Assembly (NCBI GenBank): GCA_964370775.1
Contig: CAYJKT010000057.1
Coordinates: forward strand, 1-5,181
Direction: 5' to 3'
Source: SIG603 sp964370775
Lineage (GTDB): Bacteria; Bacillota; Clostridia; Oscillospirales; Acutalibacteraceae
DNA length: 5,181 nt
Shown here: piece by piece, positions 1 through 5,181 of the stretch
Layout of the letters: each line of letters starts with the position of its first letter
Position numbering within the stretch: the stretch's first letter is position 1
Notes under the pieces: generated by a model
Told to the model about the DNA's origin: nothing
What the model saw: only the letters and a program-made list of their open reading frames with translations
Databases searched by the model: none
Made by a program: the position numbers and the translations under genes

Positions 1-27
1 AACACGCAGGTTCGCCCCTACGAATTT
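1..27. repeat. Partial GC-rich dispersed palindromic repeat, cut by the left window edge
   Basis: The first ~21 bases are clearly richer in G+C than the A/T-rich sequence that follows. They contain TTCGCCCCTACGAATTT at 11-27, preceded by AACACGCAGG. From general familiarity with clostridial and other gut-bacterial genomes, this matches one half of a short intergenic hairpin repeat with arms of the GGGCGAA / TTCGCCC kind next to GTAGGGG. Only AA of the left arm lies inside the window; the rest should lie just upstream. It sits in the tail downstream of mfd, a usual place for such elements. The assignment rests on recall of the motif, not on a second copy in this window. Confidence 0.5.
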
Positions 28-68
28 TGTGCACTATAACAATTACGTCACAGCCTCTTTATATGGTT

Positions 69-92
69 AAAATTGTAATTATAAACAATTTT
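69..92 (-). terminator. A/T-rich hairpin at the mfd stop codon, possible weak terminator
   Basis: AAAATTGT at 69-76 and ACAATTTT at 85-92 are perfect 8-bp inverted arms around an 8-nt loop. Read on the mfd strand, the hairpin begins at the last base of the TAA stop codon and ends in a short run of T. The stem is almost all A-T pairs and the T run is part of the stem, so it would be a weak intrinsic terminator at best. The GC-rich repeat at the window edge, further downstream, could be the stronger 3' end structure for this operon. Confidence 0.3.
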
Positions 93-3000
93 TACGCTTT
101 CATTATGCTCAAAACGTTAGATAAAACCTCTAAATTAGGCTTGCCACCTAATTTTACACTCAAATAAGGTGTGTTCAAAACACTTAGCAATACTTTGCCT
201 TTCATAGCGCCAGTCAGCTTTGCGATTTGTTCCATATTAACATGGTTAAGGTATAACATAAGTGATTCGTTTTGTTGTTTTATCTCTTTAATTCCAAGTG
301 AAGCAGCCGTGTTTCTTAGCAGTGCTATATCTATCAAACCTTGTACAGCAGTTGGTGGCTCTCCAAAACGGTCGATTAGCTCGTCTATAACATCTTCGCT
401 ATCTTCGCTGTTTTTAATATCAGAAATCCTACGATAAATATCAAGTCTATGGTTGAGACTAGAGATATATTCCTCTGGGATATGTGCATTCATTTGAATA
501 TCGATTGTACACTCAGCACTTTCCTCTGGAATTTCTTCACCTTTGAGCAGTGCAACAGCCTCGTTTAATAGTTTTAGGTACATGTCATAACCAACGCTCT
601 CCATGTGGCCATGCTGTTCGCCTCCTAAAATGTTACCAGCACCTCTAATTTCTAAGTCACGCATGGCGATTTTAAAACCACTACCAAACTCAGTAAATTC
701 TCTAATTGCACTAAGTCTTTTTTGAGAAATCTCGGATAAAACTTTGTTAGGAGTGTATGTGAAATAAGAATACGCTCTACGATTACTTCTGCCAACACGT
801 CCTCTAATTTGGTGAAGCTGAGATAGACCCATTCTGTCTGCGTCCTCTATGATTAGAGTGTTAGCATTTGAAACATCAACGCCAGTCTCGATAATTGTAG
901 TGCACACCAAAACGTCAATCTCATGCTCTAAAAGTTGTCTCCAAACCTCGGATAGTTCATGCTCTTGCATTTTACCGTGTCCAATTCCAATTCTAGCTTC
1001 TGGCACTTTTGCGTGTATTTTTGCAGCAATTCCGTCCATAGCACTAACATCATTTTTCAGGTAATAAACTTGCCCACCACGGCGAAGCTCTTTTTTAATA
1101 GCATCGCCAATAATATCCATATCATGCTCTAAAACATAAGTTTGAACAGGGTGTCTGTCATGTGGAGCTTCCTCAATTACAGACATATCACGAATACCAG
1201 AAAGTGCCATGTTTAAAGTACGGGGGATAGGAGTAGCTGAAAGTGTGAGTATATCTGCATTTTTGCAAACGTCTTTTAGTCTCTCTTTTTGAGCAACTCC
1301 AAAACGTTGCTCCTCGTCTATAATCGCAAGTCCTAAATCCCTAAACTCAACATCTTTTGATATAATTCTGTGAGTTCCAACAACTAAATCAACACTACCT
1401 CGTTTGATTTTACGTATTATCTCATTCTGCTGTCTAGTTGTCCTAAACCTAGATAACAACTCTACGTTAATAGGGAAACCCTCAAACCTTTTTATGATTG
1501 ATTGAAAATGTTGCCAAGCAAGTATAGTTGTCGGCACAAGCAAAGCACATTGTTTACCTGCTGTAACACACTTAAATGCAGCACGTAATGCAACCTCGGT
1601 TTTACCAAAACCAACATCACCACACAGCAGTCTATCCATTGGAATTATGGACTCCATGTCGTTTTTAATCTCTTGAATACAACGCAATTGGTCGTCTGTC
1701 TCGTCATATTCAAAATGAGCCTCAAAGTCTCTTTGCCAGTCATCATCTTCTGGAAAACTAAAACCTTTCTCCTCCATACGTTTCGCATAAAGAATGATTA
1801 ACTCCTTAGCAATATCTTTGACAGCAGAACGTACACGAGTTTTAGCTTTTTGCCACTCTGCTCCTCCAAGACGATGAAGTTTAACTCCACTGTCTTCTCT
1901 AGGACCTATATATTTTGCAACCATATCAAGCTGAGTAACAGGCACATAAAGAGTGTCACTTTTTGCATACTGAATTTTGATATAGTCTTTCATAACACCT
2001 TTAAGTTCCACTTTATTGATACCCATAAAAATACCAATTCCGTGTATGCTGTGAACAACATAGTCGCCGTTGTTAAGCTCACCAAGGCTGTAAATTTGCT
2101 TAGAATTTTTATCTTTTTTCTTAGCTTTTTTAGCTTGTGGAGTCTCGCTAATTCTGCCGTGAGTAATTAAAGCAAAATGAGCAGACGGAATTTCTATACC
2201 AGATGACAAACTGCCAGCACACACAACAATTGTGCCTTTTTGAGGTAAAACAGGTTTATCAAAATACGCTGCTGGGAAACCTGCTTTTGTTAAATCTTCT
2301 GCTAAACTTTGCGCAGCTTTTTCAGTACCTCCAAGCACAACACAACGCATTTTTCTGTCTAGTAAAGCTTTTAAATCTTCTGTTAAAAGATTTAGTGTGC
2401 CACCCCAAACTGATAACTGTTTTACATTTAAGTTTACAAGCGTTCTTGTTGGAATTTCATAAGTACCTCTAGCAAAACCGTCCATGTGGAAAGACGGTAT
2501 TTCCTCTGCTTTTGATAATGCATACACCCAGTCTTCTGAGTATTTATCAAGCCCTCTGCAAAGTATTCCGTCACCTAGCAAACCTTTTATATCTTCGCTC
2601 CATTGCCAAAGCGTAGTTCTTGTTTTTTCTTTTAACTTACTTCCCTCAGAGAAAACTATAAAAGAATTATCTTTATCAAAATAATCAAAAAGAGTTGCAG
2701 TTGTAGAGTAGACTATTGGAATGAATTTATCGATAGCGTTAAGGCTAAGTCCGTTTATTAAACTCTCAGCCTCACCAATCAAAATCTCTTTAGCACGTGG
2801 TGCGTGTTTACCTCTTAGGCTAGCACAAATACCCTCGATTTTTTTAGCTAAGATTTTTCTATCCTTAACAATAACTTCAAGAGTAGGGGAGATAGCGACT
2901 TTATCGATGCTTTCGTCACGTCGTTGAGTGAGTGTGTCAAAATGAGATATGTTATCAATCTCGTCACCCCAAAACTCAAGTCTATACGGCTTTTCGTTAC

Positions 3001-3553
3001 CTGGTGGGAAAAAGTCAATAATTCCACCACGGTGGCTAAATTGACCGATACCTTCAATTTGCTCGGCTCTCTTATAACCACATATATCAAGTGCTTTAAG
3101 TACCTCAGCTTGGCTAATCTCAGTGCCAGCTTCTAAAACTACTTCATTAGCGAGTAAATCAGCTTTTGGAATAGTCAACTGTAACGCAGCGTCTATTGTA
3201 GCAACAACGCAATCTGCACTGCCTTTTGCTATCATAGATAGTGCATGAAGTCTTTCAGTCTCATATTCACGTGAACCTACTTCGCTATCTCTAAGAGTAT
3301 AATCTCGTATAGGGAAAATAACAGTAGATAAGCCTAAAGATTTTAAATCTCTGCTAACCTTATGACAATCAGCTTCGTCAGAACAGAGATACAAAAAGTT
3401 CTTTTTATTTTGTTTTGCTAGTGCATAACTAATGCTAGTTTTATGAATGTTTGAAACACCTGTTATAACAGCAGGTGTTTTTTTGTTATTAATAGACTCG
3501 AAAACTTCACTGAATTCTTTGGTAAGTTTAAATGCATCAATAATAAATTTCAT
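92..3553 (-). CDS. mfd: Transcription-repair coupling factor Mfd
   Basis: Mfd is a cytoplasmic ATP-driven DNA translocase. It pushes stalled RNA polymerase off damaged DNA and recruits UvrA for nucleotide excision repair. The 1153 residues match the full family length (about 1150-1180). The order of domains is complete. A UvrB-like N-terminal module spans about residues 1-350 (GYKRAEQ...HRGGIIDFF at 159-182). A Lys-rich linker lies at 474-486. The CarD-like RNA polymerase-interacting domain covers about 490-560 (GDYVVHSIHGIGIF, 496-509). The RecG-like translocase carries Walker A GDVGFGKT (645-652), VPTT (673-676), GTHRI (726-730), DEEQ (746-749), LSATPIPRT (771-779), TTIIETGVDV (885-894) and QIRGRVGRS (915-923). 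RDLEIRGAGNILGGEQHGH (965-983) follows, then the C-terminal regulatory domain (about 1015-1153). The start is supported by a GAGGA site 6 nt upstream. The gene lies 9 nt after pth and is probably co-transcribed with it. Identification is secure. Confidence 0.98.
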   Translation of the reverse strand: MKFIIDAFKLTKEFSEVFESINNKKTPAVITGVSNIHKTSISYALAKQNKKNFLYLCSDEADCHKVSRDLKSLGLSTVIFPIRDYTLRDSEVGSREYETERLHALSMIAKGSADCVVATIDAALQLTIPKADLLANEVVLEAGTEISQAEVLKALDICGYKRAEQIEGIGQFSHRGGIIDFFPPGNEKPYRLEFWGDEIDNISHFDTLTQRRDESIDKVAISPTLEVIVKDRKILAKKIEGICASLRGKHAPRAKEILIGEAESLINGLSLNAIDKFIPIVYSTTATLFDYFDKDNSFIVFSEGSKLKEKTRTTLWQWSEDIKGLLGDGILCRGLDKYSEDWVYALSKAEEIPSFHMDGFARGTYEIPTRTLVNLNVKQLSVWGGTLNLLTEDLKALLDRKMRCVVLGGTEKAAQSLAEDLTKAGFPAAYFDKPVLPQKGTIVVCAGSLSSGIEIPSAHFALITHGRISETPQAKKAKKKDKNSKQIYSLGELNNGDYVVHSIHGIGIFMGINKVELKGVMKDYIKIQYAKSDTLYVPVTQLDMVAKYIGPREDSGVKLHRLGGAEWQKAKTRVRSAVKDIAKELIILYAKRMEEKGFSFPEDDDWQRDFEAHFEYDETDDQLRCIQEIKNDMESIIPMDRLLCGDVGFGKTEVALRAAFKCVTAGKQCALLVPTTILAWQHFQSIIKRFEGFPINVELLSRFRTTRQQNEIIRKIKRGSVDLVVGTHRIISKDVEFRDLGLAIIDEEQRFGVAQKERLKDVCKNADILTLSATPIPRTLNMALSGIRDMSVIEEAPHDRHPVQTYVLEHDMDIIGDAIKKELRRGGQVYYLKNDVSAMDGIAAKIHAKVPEARIGIGHGKMQEHELSEVWRQLLEHEIDVLVCTTIIETGVDVSNANTLIIEDADRMGLSQLHQIRGRVGRSNRRAYSYFTYTPNKVLSEISQKRLSAIREFTEFGSGFKIAMRDLEIRGAGNILGGEQHGHMESVGYDMYLKLLNEAVALLKGEEIPEESAECTIDIQMNAHIPEEYISSLNHRLDIYRRISDIKNSEDSEDVIDELIDRFGEPPTAVQGLIDIALLRNTAASLGIKEIKQQNESLMLYLNHVNMEQIAKLTGAMKGKVLLSVLNTPYLSVKLGGKPNLEVLSNVLSIMKA
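3454..3484 (+). terminator. Terminator-shaped hairpin on the plus strand, antisense to the 5' end of mfd
   Basis: AAACACCTG at 3454-3462 pairs perfectly with CAGGTGTTT at 3472-3480, a 9-bp stem with a 9-nt loop. It is followed directly by more T, giving a run of seven T at 3478-3484. On the plus strand this has the form of an intrinsic terminator. It lies wholly inside mfd, about 70-100 nt after its start codon, and encodes residues around KTPAVITGVS. No plus-strand gene ends here, so it would act only on antisense transcription. The same stem can also form in the mfd mRNA. It may simply be a coincidence of coding sequence. Confidence 0.3.
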
Positions 3554-3559
3554 ATAAGT

Positions 3560-3565
3560 TCCTCA
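3560..3565 (-). promoter_or_regulatory. mfd ribosome binding site overlapping the pth stop codon
   Basis: On the minus strand the bases read TGAGGA, then ACTTAT, then the mfd ATG. The TGA is the pth stop codon, and GAGGA is the Shine-Dalgarno sequence for mfd, 6 nt before its start. This fixes the mfd start. It also means ribosomes ending on pth finish on top of the mfd initiation site, the usual arrangement for translational coupling. Confidence 0.8.
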
Positions 3566-4165
3566 CGAATTATACATACTCATAGCTTTGTCTGTGTCTC
3601 CGTTAATAATTAATTCAACAGCGTTTTTAGACTTATCACATATTTCATTAATAGTTTTCATGTCAGCGTTAGAAAACCTAGATAATACCCAATCAGCTAA
3701 GTCATAATCTGGGTGTGGTTTAGCGCCTATACCTATTTTTATTCTAGGAAACTCGTCGCTACCACTCAAATAAATGATATTTTTAACTCCGTTTTGCCCA
3801 CCGTGGCTTCCTTTACGTTTAATTCTCATCTTGCCAACATCAAGGCTAATGTCATCAAAAATCAATATAACATTTTGTGGAGGTATTTTATAAAAGTTCA
3901 TTGCCTCAGTAACAGCTTGCCCAGAATTATTCATAAAAGTATCTGGCTTTTGTAGCAACACTTTTTTTCCGTCTATAACACATTCGCCAATCAAAGACTT
4001 AAATTTTAGTCTATCTATTTTAGTATTAAATTTTTCGGCTATACTATCAATAGCAATAAAACCTGCGTTGTGTCTAGTGTCGGCATATTTTTTTCCTGGG
4101 TTGCCAAGCCCCACAATTATATAATCAAATGAACTGTTAGTTTCGAACTTTTTCTTAAAAAACAT
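3563..4165 (-). CDS. pth: Peptidyl-tRNA hydrolase (Pth, bacterial type)
   Basis: Pth cleaves the ester bond of peptidyl-tRNAs released early from ribosomes, freeing tRNA for reuse. It is a small monomeric cytoplasmic enzyme. The protein is 200 residues, close to the usual 185-200. Signature segments are GLGNPGKKYADTRHNAGF (19-36), KPDTFMNNSG (73-82), FDDISLDVGKMRIKRKGS (103-120) and HGGQNGVKNI (121-130). By alignment to the E. coli enzyme by eye, the active-site residues are all present: Asn22, catalytic His32, Asn79, Asp104 and Asn125. There is a Lys-rich N-terminal extension of about 12 residues (MFFKKK...) before the first beta strand. The start is supported by GAGG 5 nt upstream, and there is no other Met before residue 78. 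It is the first gene of the pair with mfd. In Bacillus subtilis pth (spoVC) and mfd are also neighbours, separated there by fin, which is missing here. Confidence 0.97.
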   Translation of the reverse strand: MFFKKKFETNSSFDYIIVGLGNPGKKYADTRHNAGFIAIDSIAEKFNTKIDRLKFKSLIGECVIDGKKVLLQKPDTFMNNSGQAVTEAMNFYKIPPQNVILIFDDISLDVGKMRIKRKGSHGGQNGVKNIIYLSGSDEFPRIKIGIGAKPHPDYDLADWVLSRFSNADMKTINEICDKSKNAVELIINGDTDKAMSMYNS

Positions 4166-4170
4166 ATATA

Positions 4171-4174
4171 CCTC
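4171..4174 (-). promoter_or_regulatory. pth ribosome binding site
   Basis: On the minus strand GAGG is followed by TATAT and then the pth ATG. The 5-nt spacing is a little short but workable. It supports the annotated start with the MFFKKK extension rather than a later start. Confidence 0.65.
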
Positions 4175-4207
4175 GCTTTAATTTTTGCAAAAGACAAAGA
4201 CAGGATA

Positions 4208-4213
4208 ATTATA
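4208..4213 (-). promoter_or_regulatory. Probable -10 box of the pth-mfd operon promoter
   Basis: The minus strand carries a perfect TATAAT here, preceded by GGGG, about 42 nt before the pth start codon. Transcription would begin near 4201 and give a leader of roughly 36 nt. I find no good -35 box at 16-18 bp. The best match, TCGACT (4228-4233), is only 14 bp upstream. The perfect -10 and its position support a promoter, but the missing -35 keeps confidence moderate. Confidence 0.45.
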
Positions 4214-4233
4214 CCCCGCCTATTTGTAGTCGA

Positions 4234-4279
4234 TATTTCCTTTATTATTACATATTTAAGGCATTTAATCAAGGAAATA
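4234..4279. repeat. 9-bp inverted repeat in the pth-ppdK intergenic region
   Basis: TATTTCCTT at 4234-4242 and AAGGAAATA at 4271-4279 are perfect inverted copies separated by 28 nt. They lie just upstream of the probable pth -10 box and roughly 90-130 nt upstream of the ppdK promoter. The repeat could be a paired regulator site or a loose stem-loop. In sequence this rich in A and T, chance is also a fair explanation. Confidence 0.35.
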
Positions 4280-4354
4280 ATTAAAATTCTTTTCTTTTAT
4301 GTGTTTTAAATAAAAAATAATAAAAAAGTCGTCTAAAATACTATTAATATTTTT

Positions 4355-4388
4355 CCAAATAATACTAGATATTTGGCGAAATATTTGG
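4355..4388. repeat. Three TATTTGG copies over the ppdK promoter, possible operator
   Basis: CCAAATA at 4355-4361 and TATTTGG at 4370-4376 form a 7-bp inverted repeat with an 8-nt spacer. A third copy, TATTTGG at 4382-4388, lies in direct orientation 12 bp further on. The two direct copies are both preceded by A, making ATATTTGG. The cluster covers the region from just upstream of the -35 to the edge of the -10 of the ppdK promoter, which is where a repressor would bind. I do not recognise the motif as the site of a known regulator. It does not resemble a CcpA cre site or a Rex site. Confidence 0.4.
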
Positions 4389-4394
4389 TATAAT
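4366..4394 (+). promoter_or_regulatory. ppdK promoter, extended -10 type
   Basis: A perfect -10 box TATAAT lies at 4389-4394, preceded by TGG to give the extended -10 motif TGNTATAAT. The best -35 at 17-bp spacing is TAGATA (4366-4371), which matches TTGACA at four of six positions. Transcription should start near 4401. This is a good housekeeping sigma factor promoter and suits a well-expressed metabolic gene. Confidence 0.75.
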
Positions 4395-4400
4395 AACTTG

Positions 4401-4487
4401 AGCAAAGTCATATATAAGAGGATTTTGCGTATTATTTTCACAATCGATGTCAAATTCGATATAAAAATTCAGGAGGTAGATTCACCA
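4401..4487 (+). other. ppdK leader (5' untranslated region)
   Basis: About 87 nt lie between the predicted transcription start and the ppdK ATG. The only paired segments I see are short: GCAAA/TTTGC (4402-4406 with 4424-4428) and ATCGA/TCGAT (4443-4447 with 4456-4460). Neither is a recognisable riboswitch or attenuator. The ppdK reading frame happens to stay open through the leader, but no start better than 4488 is present. With the pth leader and the repeats listed separately, this accounts for the content of the 322-nt gap between pth and ppdK. Confidence 0.5.
4471..4477 (+). promoter_or_regulatory. ppdK ribosome binding site
   Basis: AGGAGGT is a full-strength Shine-Dalgarno sequence, 10 nt before the ATG at 4488. 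It decides that start over the in-frame TTG at 4425, which would add 21 residues not expected in the family. Confidence 0.9.
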
Positions 4488-5181
4488 ATGAATCAAAAAT
4501 TTGTTTACCAATTTAGCGAAGGCAATGGAACAATGAAAGAACTTCTTGGCGGTAAAGGTTCAAACCTAGCTGAGATGACTATCCTAGGTCTTCCAATTCC
4601 ACAAGGTTTCACAATTTCAACAGAGGCTTGTACTCAATACTACGATGACGGTAAAAAAATAAATGACGCTATCCAAGCAGAAATTATGGAAAATATCGTT
4701 AAAATGGAAGCTACTGTAGGCAAAAAATTCGGAGATAAAACAAACCCACTTTTAGTTTCAGTTCGTTCAGGTGCTAGAGCTTCTATGCCTGGTATGATGG
4801 ATACTATTCTTAACCTAGGTCTTAATGACGATGTTGTAGAAGCTATGGCTGAGACAACAGGTAACCCAAGATGGGCGTATGACTGCTACAGAAGATTTAT
4901 CCAAATGTACAGTGACGTTGTTATGGAAGTTGGTAAAAAATATTTCGAAGAGCTAATCGACGAAATGAAAGAAAGCAAAGGTATTACAGAAGATACAGAC
5001 CTTACTGCTGACGATTTAAAAGAACTTGCAATGCAATTTAAAGCTGAATATAAAGCTAAATTAGGTTCAGACTTCCCAACAGATCCTAAAGAGCAATTAA
5101 TGGGCGCTGTTAAAGCAGTTTTCCGTTCATGGGATAACCCAAGAGCTAACTTCTACAGAATGCAAAACGAGATTCCATATT
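4488..5181 (+). CDS. ppdK: Pyruvate,phosphate dikinase PpdK (N-terminal part, cut by window edge)
   Basis: The enzyme catalyses pyruvate + ATP + Pi = PEP + AMP + PPi in the cytoplasm. In many anaerobes it works in glycolysis or gluconeogenesis, in place of or beside pyruvate kinase. The 231 codons seen are about a quarter of the usual ~875 residues and fall in the N-terminal ATP-grasp nucleotide-binding domain. Clear family segments are LLGGKGSNLAEMTILGLPIP (19-38), QGFTISTEAC (39-48) and SVRSGARASMPGMMDTILNL (91-110), then GNPRWAYDCYRRFIQMY (125-141). Lys23 and Arg93 match the ATP-site residues Lys22 and Arg92 of the Clostridium symbiosum enzyme. The phosphohistidine and PEP/pyruvate domains lie beyond the window. 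The ATG is set by AGGAGGT and by agreement with the family N terminus. The gene has its own promoter and runs divergently from pth-mfd. Its Leu codons in this part are only CTT, CTA and TTA, in keeping with a low-GC host. Confidence 0.97.
   Translation, partial: MNQKFVYQFSEGNGTMKELLGGKGSNLAEMTILGLPIPQGFTISTEACTQYYDDGKKINDAIQAEIMENIVKMEATVGKKFGDKTNPLLVSVRSGARASMPGMMDTILNLGLNDDVVEAMAETTGNPRWAYDCYRRFIQMYSDVVMEVGKKYFEELIDEMKESKGITEDTDLTADDLKELAMQFKAEYKAKLGSDFPTDPKEQLMGAVKAVFRSWDNPRANFYRMQNEIPY

Noticed and set aside
1850..2170. A 106-codon plus-strand open frame opposite mfd, and several shorter ones at 171-437, 849-1064, 2203-2472, 2484-2684, 2721-2927 and 2924-3136
   Set aside because: All lie opposite well-conserved Mfd domains and their products show no recognisable family. 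They read as antisense shadows of mfd.
2848..3090. An 80-codon minus-strand open frame in another frame within mfd
   Set aside because: It overlaps the UvrB-like domain of Mfd, whose own frame is intact and conserved there. No sign of a real overlapping gene is seen.
3713..3955. An 80-codon plus-strand open frame opposite pth
   Set aside because: It is antisense to conserved Pth active-site segments and its product has no recognisable features.
4265..4453. A 62-codon minus-strand open frame in the pth-ppdK intergenic region
   Set aside because: Its product is mostly Ile, Leu, Lys, Phe and Asn, as expected from translated A/T-rich DNA. I see no ribosome binding site for it, and it runs straight through the ppdK promoter and leader.
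4425..4487. In-frame TTG start giving ppdK a 21-residue extension, preceded by AAGAGGA
   Set aside because: The spacing to AAGAGGA is only a few bases, while the ATG at 4488 has a full AGGAGGT and gives an N terminus that matches the family. The open frame upstream is explained by chance.
4401..4487. A riboswitch or attenuator in the ppdK leader
   Set aside because: The only stems are 5 bp, with no terminator-like hairpin and T run before the ATG and no recognisable aptamer core.
1..5181. A new multi-gene defence, mobile or biosynthetic system
   Set aside because: The window is filled by three recognised housekeeping genes (pth, mfd, ppdK) with short control regions, and no space remains for other genes.

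Overview
The window is an ordinary chromosomal housekeeping region from a low-GC Gram-positive bacterium. It is most likely an anaerobic member of the Clostridia, perhaps of the Oscillospiraceae/Ruminococcaceae type. Four things suggest this: the A+T-rich sequence, the strong AGGAGG-type ribosome binding sites, the pth-mfd gene order known from Bacillota, and a bacterial pyruvate,phosphate dikinase of the Clostridium symbiosum type. The taxonomic placement is an inference from protein style and gene order; no search was run.

Layout. Positions 1-91 are a short gene-free tail downstream of mfd. They begin inside what looks like a GC-rich dispersed palindromic repeat cut by the window edge, and end in an A/T-rich hairpin at the mfd stop codon. 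Positions 92-3553 (minus strand) hold a complete mfd, the transcription-repair coupling factor, 1153 residues. Positions 3563-4165 (minus strand) hold a complete pth, peptidyl-tRNA hydrolase, 200 residues. The two form a tight operon, pth then mfd, with a 9-nt gap, and the mfd ribosome binding site overlaps the pth stop codon. Positions 4166-4487 are a 322-nt divergent intergenic region. It carries a probable pth promoter on the minus strand, a good extended -10 promoter for the plus-strand gene, a cluster of TATTTGG repeats over that promoter, and a leader of about 87 nt. Positions 4488-5181 (plus strand) hold the first 231 codons of ppdK, pyruvate,phosphate dikinase, cut off by the right edge.

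How the genes relate. pth and mfd are both maintenance functions: recycling of peptidyl-tRNA, and removal of stalled RNA polymerase with recruitment of UvrA. They are probably co-transcribed and translationally coupled. ppdK is divergent and metabolic (PEP-pyruvate interconversion using ATP/AMP and Pi/PPi), and it appears to have its own promoter. I see no mobile element, CRISPR array, tRNA, rRNA or new multi-gene system. The points worth a second look are small: the edge repeat, the repeat cluster over the ppdK promoter, and a terminator-shaped hairpin antisense to the start of mfd.
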